64,000 bases of DNA from Arachnopeziza araneosa (Eukaryota > Ascomycota > Leotiomycetes > Helotiales > Arachnopezizaceae): the NCBI GenBank assembly GCA_003988855.1, contig QYAI01000086.1:51768-115767 (forward strand), written 5' to 3'. Below the pieces are notes generated by a model, which made no database searches, had not been told where the DNA came from, and saw nothing but the letters and a program-made list of their open reading frames with translations. Shown here one piece after another: positions 1 to 10,401 of the stretch (the stretch's first letter is position 1; every line of letters begins with the position of its first letter). A program made the position numbers and the translations under genes.

Positions 1-1234
1 ACAACAATAGAAGGAGAGAGTCGCAAGAGTTGACAGACAACCAGAGGAGCAGTGAATTGAGATGAAATCTCGATTTGTTTTAGAACAATGCAAAATCATT
101 ATATGAGAAGGCTGAAATCAAGGTGCTGCATTATTCTGTGCAGTGTTGTCTTCTCCACACGTAGTTACAGTTTGACTTGGCATGAACAGAGAATAGAACC
201 TCGTATTCATACTCTATACAATAGTTTGAGATGAAATCATGAGAAATAGACTTGGCACGTGGCATAGCTACTGAATTTGTGTGTAGCTTGAGATTCGACT
301 TCGGGGTTCTTGGCCTCCAACGATTGAAAATATAAACGATGGCCTTCGACCTCACTTACTCTGGCTAGAGATAATTTAGTACGATTCTCCAAGTAAAAAA
401 TAGGAGGGTCTACTAGCAGGCTATCGGATTTTCCTCTCATCTCCTGCTCGCGAAGAATATTAAAAACGATAGAAATAGGCCTACGAAGCCAAATTGGAGC
501 GCAATTGCTCATTGTTGAAAAGGTGTATTTTTGGTTAAAGATGGAATTTCATATTTACCTATGCCAGTAAAACATTTATTTCAACTGGTTGTTGTGGAAT
601 CGTGATTAGAAATGCAGTGATGATACTGAGGGTCCGAGAATCTAGTCTTGTAAAGTCTGATTGGTTGCTAGTAAATTATGCCGCGGGTAAGAGTCTCGTA
701 AAGGGTCTGATCTGGATTGTTCAGTGTGGCTCGCTTTAAATTTTCAATGATTCGTTATGTTTGAAGTGACGGATTTTTGGTTTGTTTCTTCAAGCTGCTT
801 TGGGTGTTGGAATGTTGGACGTAAGCGTGGATTGGTGAGATAGTAGGAGGCGTCCAATAATGTCATTGCTTACCGGGTTTGCGCCCCCAAACCGAACGTT
901 AGCGGCTTTCGCCCTAGCTTCACATAAGACTTTACTGTCGCCCACAGCTTCCCTTGCGTCATCTCTCCTTGACACTTGCGAGCAGTGATCGGATCTTTGT
1001 CCAAGAACACCAATTTCAGACACCTGAAACGTCAATCTACCACCATTTCACTAGGTGCAGTACATGAGAGGCTTTCAGGATCAGATACAGCAGCAGGCAC
1101 ATTCCATCTAATATTGTGGCTAAGGCACTCTGACTGGCTGGTCCCATTAACAACGAGTCCTGTGTTCAACTTCACTCAAAAATATACGTCTGGAATTATC
1201 CAATTACCGTTTCTTGCTTGAGTAACCCCGCATT
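1..1234. other. Intergenic, no supported gene
   Basis: AT-rich sequence upstream of the monooxygenase gene. A 91-codon ATG-started reading frame on the minus strand (237-512) has no motif I recognise and no supporting splice structure, so I do not call it. Nothing else stands out. Confidence 0.5.
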
Positions 1235-3154
1235 ATGAGTGATGCGAATGAGGTTGATGTTCTTGTAATTGGAGCAGGTCAGTTCGATCACCATTACAAC
1301 ATATTCGGAGGCATTTACTAATATAAAGATCCAACTAGGTATCTCCGGAATTTCCGCATCAAGATTCTGGCTGGAACTTCACCCCAAATCTCGATTGATT
1401 ATTCTCGATAGGGACAATTGCGTAGGTGGTGTTTGGAATGCGCGTGAGTGGTCAGACTCTTTTTGGATACACAGGAATTGGACCTGAAATCGCCTGTTAT
1501 AGGACGTGGTTATGACACTTTCTGGACTCAATGGACCGTTGGAACTGCCGAGTTCTCGGACCAGGCCATGCCGCTGCCACCAGATGAGGATCTCTATCTG
1601 GAGTTCTTCAAAGCAAAGCATACTACAAAATACCTTAACGACTACATCGACTTACATACTTATGGCGGTCTGACTTTACGTGATAGAATAAAACTATCCA
1701 TCGAGGTGCAATCTGTTCAAAAGATTGGTGCTGAATGGAATGTGGTAGCCCGGGAGAGAGAAACATCTATACAGCACCTGTTCAGAACCTCCAAATTGAT
1801 TGTCGCAAGTGGCTGCACTTCAATCCCTTGCATGCCTGCACTTCCAGGGAAAGATAATTTTCATGGTCAAATTCTCCATCACGATGCATTTGGTTCGTCT
1901 AACGTGTTAAGTTCACTAGAAGTGAAGACGATCACCGTTCTTGGCGGCGGAAAGTCATCCGCCGATATGGTATACGAGGGAGTCAAGGCTGGCAAAAGCG
2001 TATCTTGGGTTCTCAAAGCCACTGATACAACTGGTCCAGGGTTTTTTCTCTCGCCGAAAGGGGTCGGTCCGTATAAAAACGCATTCGAGATCGGAATGAC
2101 TCGACTAGCTGCGACTTTTACACCTTCTTTCATGAATGGGCTCAACTGGTGGACAAGATTTCTTCATTCCTCGAAGTATGGCCCGAGGCTGATGGATGGA
2201 TTCTGGGGCTCTGTCGATGCAGACGCTCGTAAACAAGCCAACTTCGAACGAAAAAGCTTGCAAAACTTTGATAAGCTATCCCCACACTCACCGTAAGTCT
2301 ATAACATCTTCTAAGCAATGATATTTTCTTGATCAAGCACTAATTGGGGAAGGATATTCTGGCAGAATTGTACTGGTGGACTCCTCAATCATGCTGATTT
2401 CTTTGAGACCATTGCAGAGAATGTTCGCATTTATGTGGGAGATGTCGATTGTCTCGAGAAAGATGTCCTTTGCTTGAAATCTGGAGAGAAAATACCCACC
2501 GATGTCCTCTTATGCGGCACAGGTTGGCACCGCTCGCTACAGTTCTTTTCTGAAGAGCAGCGCAGAGAACTCGGCTTACCACACCTGTCAGACCAAGAGT
2601 CACGAGAGGAGAGAAGTCGCTGGGTAACCCTAGAATCTGAGGCTGAAGTCAAAGTTCTCACCACCTTCCCGCAGCTTGCCAACCCTCCTCCCCATTATCT
2701 GAAGCCTTCTACACAGACTCCATACCGATTATATCGACATATCGCACCACTTTCCGAGTCGGCCAGTGCACTGGAAGATCATTCCGTGGTATTCATTGGT
2801 CAAGTTGTTGTTGGCAATTACTTCCCCGTAGTGGAATGTCAGTCGATATGGGCAACAGCTTACTTGGACGGAAGACTTCCTCTACCGAAAGTAGAGGAAC
2901 AAGAAAAGGAGGTTGCTCTGTTTACTGCGTGGTGCCGACGACGTTATCTGAGCAACGGAGAAGATGGTAGCAACATGACATTTGAGCTCATAGGATACTG
3001 CGATACATTATTGAAAGATCTTGGTCTCTCTAGTCATCGCAAAGGCTGGTTCAAAGATCTTTTCGCCCCCACATGGGCCAAGGATTTTGCAGGGCTGAAG
3101 GCAGAATTCATTGAGAAGTATAAGTACACCGAAGAATTGAACGACTACACGTGA
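1235..3154 (+). CDS. FAD/NADPH-dependent flavin monooxygenase (FMO-like)
   Basis: Four exons join in frame (1235-1277, 1339-1443, 1503-2292, 2353-3154) to give 579 aa. The N-terminus reads VLVIGAGISGIS (about residues 9-20), the Rossmann GxGxxG that binds FAD, followed by RLIILDRDNCVGGVW with the acidic ribose-binding residue. FHGQILHHDAF fits the FMO signature FxGxxxH. VLGGGKSSADM is the second, NADPH-binding glycine motif. Such enzymes insert one oxygen from O2 into a heteroatom or carbonyl substrate; the substrate here is unknown. The introns are 60-61 and 59 bp with CTAAT-like branch sites. An alternative acceptor at 1474 for intron 2 would break the frame. The gene is 25 kb from the PKS, so joint function is only a possibility. 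It looks intact. The 303 bp to the next (convergent) gene show nothing. Confidence 0.9.
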
Positions 3155-3457
3155 TTTCTTGGTAATGGGGATGGATGGAAGATTCGGTCTTTATCAGATG
3201 TCAAGTGTTGGCAGCAGATATGTATTTAAAAATGATTCAATCTGAACATGAACCAAATCGACAAGATAGACCCATAGTATGTTTACATAAGACGGTGTCT
3301 CAGGATCTGTCAACTACTCCTCCCAACATGACCTGATTTTGCTATAAAAGATGCAAAACTTCGACTCAGGACTCTTTTTATGAGATGAAAACAATATATA
3401 AGGAGATTTCCAACTCTCGCTAATAACTGACACCGATATCTCGTCTTCTTCAGCCAT

Positions 3458-5816
3458 CTACCGAAAGTCAAACTTTTCTAAAGCAGGTACCTCACCCGCC
3501 TCGTTAGCTTGAAGAGCTTCTCCAAACATATGACCATACAGGTAGCATTCCCCGATCAGATAGTAGCCCCCGGTAGGGGCAGATCGAGTGACGTACAGGA
3601 CAGATCCGCCCTGAAGCACGCAGACAATATCGTTGGGTCGTGGAAATGCTGGTCCAATCCCAAGTTTGCCGTCTGCGGTGGAGAATATCTTGCGCTCCGC
3701 ACAGATATTGCTCATGGCACGCGTAAACTGGGATGTAGAGGGTTCCTTGACTTTTGGAGAAGTCTTCCAGGTCATCTTCCAGTTATTGATGGAGAAATCA
3801 TTGAAGTCTGCAGGATGTTGCTTTAGCTGATCTTCCGTCTTAATCGGTCGTCCATACCAATCTTGGCCTGCTGTAAGTGTTATACAAACGACCTTCATAG
3901 AGTCTTCTGTACCTTTATGCCTGCGCATTGCAACATCAAAACAAGGGCATCAATGCATTCGGCGATTGGTCGAGCTCCAGTTACCTTTCCTCCAGCATGG
4001 AACGTCATACCTTCCCTAATAGAACTAGCAATACTCCTAATGACATTGACATTCCACCTTGGTACCCAACTTGGAAAAGAGCCGTCTATGTGATTCTCAT
4101 GCTTTACAGCTAAAAGAAGATCGAGTGGGTTGGAATGAGTGGCGATTATTTTTTCAGCAATCTGGAGGTACAGCTCATCAAGCGACAACCCATAGTTTGG
4201 GGTGATGAACTGCTCTTCAGCACTCCCTGTATGCTGACCAGGCAAACCAAGAATGGCGTAAGCTCGATCATGTTCCACTGTCACCTCGTACTTTAGGAGA
4301 AGTCTCATGAGGTCCAAGTACGAAAGCTTCGGATTGAACCACTCTGGATCTGGAAGACAAAACGTCGTGTATGCATTCACAATGCCGGGTAATTCTGTCT
4401 GTGCTCCTGGGTCAGCGGCAGCCAATAACTTATTGTGATCGTGCCGTATTAGGCAAGCGGTGAGACCAACCCATGTCCAAGGGATCTCACTATTGCCCCA
4501 CAGAACAGTGGCAAGTTTAGATGTAGTGATTTTTTGTATTATTTACATTCTGATCCAATATTGCAGGGAGAAAAAACTTCTGATGGCCGTCCAAGTTATG
4601 TTGTCAATAGGAGCCACATCCACGTATTTCGGCTCGCTCGATTCGGATCTTCTAGACTCTATATAGCATGGGCGTAGTTAGCCATAGAAACTTTCATAGA
4701 TGAGCTGCATTAACTTGACCTGGCAACCTTTCTCAACATCATGAGCTTGGTTGATGCAGAGAGCATCTACCCAGATAGCTCGGGCTCTGTTTTCGAGTCT
4801 TAATTTCTGTAATGCTGACCGAAGGTTGGATTGAATTTTGACATCTTTTCCATTGCAAATGATGCTATAAGCATGTGTATTACTGCCCCACACATACGAA
4901 AGTGCTTCATATTGCTGCTGGCAATCCTCAATATCCTCGACGACTAAGGAGCACATGAGAGGGTCGTTGTAGGCACCAGGCATTAGGTAAAGGATCCTCA
5001 TAGCGTTTTCGCTAACAAGAGGCTCATGTAGTTTAGGGAGAGTTTGACTTTCGGTTATCCTTTGATTGCCACTTACATATGGTGGCGTAAACCACATCTC
5101 CATCCTAGCCCTTTTGGTGTAATTCAACTCTTTTTCTAAAGAGGCCAGAAATAGAGGCCTTAGCACCTTCCTAGGATTGAACTTTTGAAGTTGGTATTGG
5201 AGACCAGATAAAAAGGATTGCTTGGCCGCGAGAGTAAGAAGGCTTGAGTTAGCAGGAGACTTAATGAAACTCCTTAGGCTGTGTGTAACTCCGTCTAGGA
5301 GAACCATGTCATCAAGTAACATCACAGAGTCTAATAAACTTTAGCAAGTGATCTAACATGCAACATCAAGTAATATTTTCACAGAATTTGGAGGATGTAT
5401 GTACCTGACGGTGTCTCCTCTTCTAGCAATGTCTCCGTGATCTTTGCTGAAGGAAGAGAGACCCAAGTATTTACACCCTGACTGGTGATAGCGGGGTTTC
5501 GAGTTAGAACATCGGCTCTTTTATCAGTCAGTCCTTCAGAGTCGGGTTCTTTAGATGCCGTGGCCATAATATCCTGCGCAATTATCGGTGCTGGCCGCTC
5601 TGTGGTTATAGTCGGCTTCTTGAATTCAGGTGCCATTATTTCTGGCTTCAACCGCTTGAGTCCGGTAAGATTACTTATAACCTCTTCCACATCTGTTGGT
5701 GTTGGCTGTTCGGGAATAATATTCGCACTTTCAACCTTTTCCCTACTTGAGGGGACTGTCCCGCTATGCAATAAGGTGGCAGTCTTATTTGGACGAGTTT
5801 CTAATGCATTGAGCAT
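3458..5816 (-). pseudogene. HET-domain protein, decayed
   Basis: HET proteins trigger incompatibility cell death in fungi. Read on the minus strand: a disordered N-terminal exon (5405-5816), a 74-bp intron (5331-5404), then the HET domain with YEALSYVWGS and AIWVDALCINQAHD. After LIYESF the frame meets a stop (4678-4680) where family members continue with a WLG-like motif. The sequence resumes as WTAIRSFFSLQYW, then hits TAA (4543-4545) where RVW-IIQE is expected. A third segment (about 3895-4425 and upstream) includes FPSWVPRWNV. The C-terminal segment (3458-3928), with KLGIGPAFPRPNDIVCVL, lies in another frame. At least two frame breaks and one nonsense change are therefore needed, and no canonical intron repairs them. 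The ancestral protein would be about 700 aa. Family identity is certain; the pseudogene call is probable. Confidence 0.8.
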
Positions 5817-5936
5817 TGAGCATTGAGGAAGATGGTGTGGTTATGTTTGAGCGTTGTGGGGCTAGACTCCCTGAAACGAACCTGTCCAGAAGATTAATGT
5901 TCCAACCTCTCAATAAGTTGACCGTCGAACACAAAC

Positions 5937-6553
5937 TTACGATGAGGACGATTTGTTCTGTGGTGTTCTCTTAGCAGTTGCTTTCTGTTTTTTTCTTACA
6001 GGGGCCCTTTGCAAATTCCTAGCTGGAGTTCCATTACCTGAGACGCCTGTACCAGTCCAGTAGTTTTCTGCAAAGCTAATGTGAGATATTGCATAAACAT
6101 GTTAACATAAGACTCATGATCATGCTCCTCATCAGTTGGGTCAAGCCCAATATATTCCCTATCAGGTGTCGAATCATAGTCTTCATCATCCGAGTCAGAT
6201 AGTGTGATGTGATCACCTTCGCGGTCTGGGCTACGAAGTTCCTTTTCTGGAATGCTGTAAATGGGATTCTTAACTCTGTCTTTAGGTGGTGCTGTAGGAG
6301 TTCGTAGGTCGTTCTCAGAAGTATGGCTTGGCCGAGGTGGGCTACTCAATTCAGGAACCACGTCCTTGGGGCCTGAATTAGTCGAGCCCCATCCACCTGC
6401 ACTTTCATAATTGCGCCGGGGTGGGCTGGGTGGGCTGGCAGCTCTACGGCGACGATCATTGCTACTAGAGCTTGATCGTCGGCCATGTCCATATCCACCA
6501 CCGCCGCCACCTCCCCGGCTCGGGCCAGCACTTAAATCGGAGTCGCTGCTCAT
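5937..6553 (-). CDS. Low-complexity acidic/Ser-Arg-rich hypothetical protein, possibly frameshifted
   Basis: The frame starts at ATG 6553 (an upstream in-frame GTG at 6562 is not a likely start). It runs through a Gly stretch, an SR-rich stretch (RRSSSSSNDRRRRAASP) and an acidic block (TLSDSDDEDYDSTPD). It is open to 5996, giving 185 aa. A second frame from about 6090 to the stop at 5937-5939 also looks coding: ISFAENYWTGTG followed by a basic tail (RAPVRKKQKATAKRT). No canonical intron joins the two, so either a one-base indel moved the end or one of the frames is chance. The protein would be intrinsically disordered with a basic C-terminus. I do not recognise a family. Its neighbours are a dead HET gene and a C2H2 gene. 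Confidence 0.45.
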
Positions 6554-7278
6554 TGCTAACACAATGAGTCGATATATAATAGCCAGTACTTTGCACTAGA
6601 TATTGAGGATGATGGAAAGCCGACAGTAAGCTTTGTCGGAGAAATTTGTTGTTGACGACAAGACATGATAGCACAGCCGCAAACCCCTCGCCTTAATTCT
6701 GGTGGAATCCCGGCCACAGCTAATAAAAAAAACCTCGCTTAAGTTACCTTTTGCAGTATTCTGGGATGAGAAAATGGTGATATAGAGGATTTGCAAAGTT
6801 GTCAAATGGAAGTCTAGTGATCGAGGGGTTGTAAGTACTAGTCAGTGTGCGAACGGTTTTGGCTGTAGAAGGCCTGTGCACAAGGCATCTAAACCAAAAA
6901 TATGTCTATTGACACATATTAGTGGGTTATGTGTTGTTATATTAAATAAAGATGAAAGTATTACTAGGCAGGCAGGTATTTCTATTCTATTTCACGTGTT
7001 GGGTTTTATTGTTCATCTGTTATTATATGTTAAGCTTAAAGAAACCCCTCCGGTGCTGTATTTTAGCGTTGCAAATTGAAGCGAGAGTGATTAGGGAAGC
7101 CTGTCAGCACAAACCTACACCGGCAGGCTTGTAATTAGAGAACCGAGCTTTGAGAACCATGAGATAACAAAAACGCCAGATTTCTACGTTATTATATTGC
7201 CAATAAAGTAGGAAAAAAACAATCTTTTCCATTCAGTAATCCAATGCCAATTGAGCTCCTCGAAATTTCAATATATAT
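6554..7278. other. Intergenic, no supported gene
   Basis: AT-rich, with short frames only in all six readings and no motif or repeat that I can support. Confidence 0.5.
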
Positions 7279-8808
7279 TTAATATATATCTTCAAACTCC
7301 GGATATGAATCATTATTGGACGTTGTAAAGTCAAATAAATTGTGGAGATCTATACCAGCGCCATAAGTCATATGCTTCCAGAAATCATCTTCGCCTTCAA
7401 AAGATATAAGCGGATTATCTTCTAGGTATGTTTCCGTTGGTGGCATTGCACTATTTTCGACCATCGATGGGATTTGAGAACTAAATGTCGTTGGCAGAGA
7501 AGCAAGTCCGGGATCTTGTATTGCAAGTACAGGTGATTGGTGTGTTTGAGGACCGATATGATTGGATGGAGACTCTACTGGGGTGTACCAATTTCCATTT
7601 GAGCTTGCTGAAGTTTCCTGCTGCGATGATTGAGTGTTGCTAGTGTTACTAGGAGTATCTGCTGCCGAACTTGAGACGAAGCGGCTGCTTAAGAGCAATT
7701 CATTGAAAATAGAGTCGAAAGCCCGAGTAACTGACCCGCGTATGTTCTCCCGACGATTTCCACTAGTGTTTTCAGGTCCCAGATGGGGTAGGTCAGATTC
7801 AAATTGACTCACCACGACAGGGCACACGCGGAAATACATAAAGTCATGAATTTGAAGCATTTCTTTAGTAACGGTGTTATCAAGATAGACTGAGCTGGGT
7901 CTTTGGTGCCCGGGAAAGAGTGTGTCCCAAATTGCAAACCACTGCTCTTCCTTACTGATCTTCGAACTGGATTTCCCCTTTCGATCCTGTTTTTGATCTG
8001 GAGGATTTTTATTCAAATGAGAGAAGTGTTTCCTCCTCAGATGTTGTCTGACGTCTTGGATCCTGCTGAGCGTCTTAGTGCCACAGCTGATGTATTTGGC
8101 TGGATCCATCTTGAAGAAAGGGCAAGAAAATACTTTTTGCGGTAGCTTATCTTGGGTGGGATATATGGCGACTTCTTTGTTGTGCTGCTGAGCGAAAAGA
8201 TGCGGCTGAGGAAGATGCATAGCGACTCCTATGTTGTACTGCTGGGCGGGAAATCGCGGTTGGGAAGGATCCATGGCGATTTCTGCGCTATTCTGCTGTT
8301 GAGTATTATCCCACTCCCACAGAGATCCTTCGCGAGAAAAATCTGCAGTTGCATATTCTGCGGGAAGATCTTGGGGATCCAGATCATAAGGAGTGGCATT
8401 CTCTACTGATCGGCCTATTTCTTTCGCATCTATTCACTTTAGCCACTATTACCTAATGACACCTTATACATACCACTATCGGATAGATGGTGAATATCTT
8501 TCAGGTGCTGCACCAGTCTGTTTCTTCTCTTGGCGCTGTATCTTGGGAAGCAGTCATAAGGACACTGCTTGCTTGGTTTATGATATTCTTCCTTGTGCTT
8601 TCTCATCGCTTTTTTATCAGCGAAAGTGGTAGTACAATTACTATACTAAAATTCTGTCAGTATATTTTCTTGTCTGATGATTTAAGACTTGATCAATATA
8701 GAGAAAGTCAATTTTTCTTGGTATGTCAAGAATTTTGGCTTTGTGAATCGTGAGACCAGAGGGTAGGATACTTACCGTGCAAGCCACGCGGGAAGAAGTG
8801 GATGACAT
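7279..8808 (-). CDS. C2H2 zinc-finger protein (fungal type)
   Basis: Three exons (8776-8808, 8474-8645, 7279-8429) splice in frame to 451 aa. Two introns (130 and 44 bp) separate small 5' exons that a single-exon call starting at 8274 would lose. Exon 1 ends VACT and exon 2 continues YSNC, building a finger with Cys-x4-Cys and a distal AMRKHKEEYH. A second finger follows: QCPYDC with HLKDIHH. The main exon carries the fungal element CPFFKMDPAKYISC with VRQHLRRKH, then EEQWFAIWDTLFPGHQRPSS, a block common in this Ascomycota family. The C-terminal half is Ser/Thr/Gln-rich and probably disordered. The usual Cys-x2-Cys element between the KH motif and the EEQWF block is absent here. DNA binding is inferred from the fingers; targets are unknown. 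No lesions were seen. Confidence 0.82.
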
Positions 8809-9317
8809 TTTGTAGTATGAAGTTTGACGAATCTGGCTTCCAAACAGGCACAATCGGCTCTAGAATTGTCCAAGTAAACTGAAGTGAGTATTATTTGTAT
8901 CCAAAATTGAGGGGTTGAAGAATCCGACACAAATAGCGAAATATTAATTGGCAGTGACCGGCCTAGGACGCAGGCTAGCGTATTTGAGCAATATTTCTGG
9001 TACTTTTCCCACTTTGATGACTTTGTGATCCGATTGCGCCTGCTGAAAGAGAACTTTCAAGGATATCCTACTCGATGATGGCATTTGCTACTCCTTGGTA
9101 GAGAAGGGCAAGGCAGATAAAGCGAAAGTAAAAAAGTAAAGTTTAATTTGAGTAAGCGAATTGGAGAGATTGATTACATCAAAATTCGGTCAGGGGGATT
9201 CTGGCGAGTATATATAATGAACGAATTTTCCATACCTTGAGTGCGGTGTAGAGTGAGGCGCACAACGTGCCTTTCGATATGATTGGTGCGTAAAAACATG
9301 TCTGTGCACTCTGAAGA

Positions 9318-9366
9318 GGGCCAATTAGATCTAAAGGCACAACTGTGCTCATTTTTTGTGCCTCGT
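9318..9366 (+). repeat. Diverged direct repeat, copy 1
   Basis: Partner of 9510-9564. Both start GGGCCAAT and share AAAGGCACA, a TGTGCT core and a GCCTC end, about 190 bp apart. Several of the differences are transitions. Confidence 0.4.
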
Positions 9367-9509
9367 CTTATCTCTCAGCCTGAGACAGATCCAATGCAGA
9401 TAGCATTTTTTCGCGAATAAGTGTTACTTTGTAGAAGATCGCTGGCAAATGAGATGAGAAGCACATCGCGCTTTCCATTACCATTTGATGGGGGTGCATA
9501 AGCTCATTT

Positions 9510-9564
9510 GGGCCAATCAAATCCAAAGGCACACATGTGCTGTTCCTGCTTTCGTATGCCTCAT
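9510..9564 (+). repeat. Diverged direct repeat, copy 2
   Basis: Second copy of the segment at 9318-9366. It has CAAATCC where the other copy has TAGATCT. Confidence 0.4.
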
Positions 9565-9825
9565 GGAAGAATATCGAAAATCCCCCCAAAAAAATTCCAA
9601 CAGAGCAAATGATGGTTGAGCAATTCGAAAGCGGTTAGTGTGAAGAGAGAATGGTTCTCAGCTATAAGAATATGAACCATCTCCCCAAGAGTCAAGTGCA
9701 TCACTTAATATCTATTCACAACAAAAAAACATAAACCACAAACCATCAAGCACTTTCGCAGGCTGCGAATACCTAAAATATCTGAAGCCCCGGCTACATC
9801 CACCAGATCTGATCCATCTGCAACC

Positions 9826-10066
9826 ATGACCGACGATGCTCCAGTGTACGTGCCTTATCGAAATTAATCTGAAGACGCGCGTACGTTGTAACTAATTTTG
9901 ATGAAGCAATAACTCCAACAATGAAGTCATTTCCCCCATGCTCCAGGAATACCTTACCAGTTCTCCCACTGCCACGGAAAAACTTCCAGCTCCAACTCCA
10001 CCACAGCAGCCCACTGAAGCAGCCGATGACAAAGTAAAGGGAATGGAGGAGTTTCTAGGAAAATGA
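9826..10066 (+). CDS. Small hypothetical protein, 59 aa
   Basis: Two exons (9826-9845 and 9907-10066) flank a 61-bp intron with GTACGT donor, an ACTAAT branch-like site and an AAG acceptor. The joined frame is exactly 60 codons. The protein begins MTDDAPVNSNNEVISPMLQE, has a Pro/Thr/Gln-rich middle and ends KGMEEFLGK. It has no signal peptide, membrane segment or recognised domain. The support is the clean intron, the amino acid composition and a TATA-like stretch upstream. It is too short for most ORF callers. A chance frame is the main alternative. Confidence 0.45.
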
Positions 10067-10401
10067 GAAGCTTCTTGGGAAAAGAAACAGTAAAGTTGGA
10101 GAAAGTGTTTTCATTTTGAGGTTATCGAACTGGTGTATGCTTGAAGAATCTCCTGAAAGCATTGGGGCGATTGTCAAGGATCTCAATGAAGAAAGAGCTT
10201 CCGCGAGACATTTTTCTGCGACTCTTTTATTTCACGTATTTTTCATTCAACTTGTCTGAAAGACTCCCAGCATTGACTAATATCAGCATTTATCTTGGCT
10301 ACCCTGACTTGGGTAGATTGTAGTTTTCTAAATTCCAAACCAGAAGCGCCCAAAAATCGAGATGATTCTAACCCACCTAGACCTCAAATTCCTCCCTTAC
10401 T
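10067..10401. other. Intergenic, no supported gene
   Basis: Short gap between the small plus-strand gene and the 3' end of the decayed ATPase gene. No motif seen. Confidence 0.5.

Larger units (their letters stand above)
8809..9825. other. Intergenic with a diverged duplicated segment
   Basis: No gene is supported. Two roughly 50-bp segments (9318-9366 and 9510-9564) are diverged direct copies, each starting GGGCCAAT and carrying AAAGGCACA...TGTGCT; several of the differences are C/T. A TATA-like stretch (CTATAAGAATATG) lies near 9661, upstream of the small gene at 9826. Confidence 0.4.

Noticed and set aside
1444..1474. 31-bp intron in the monooxygenase gene (acceptor ACAG at 1474)
   Set aside because: Too short and it breaks the frame; the acceptor at 1502 gives a 59-bp intron and the expected YDTFWTQW sequence.
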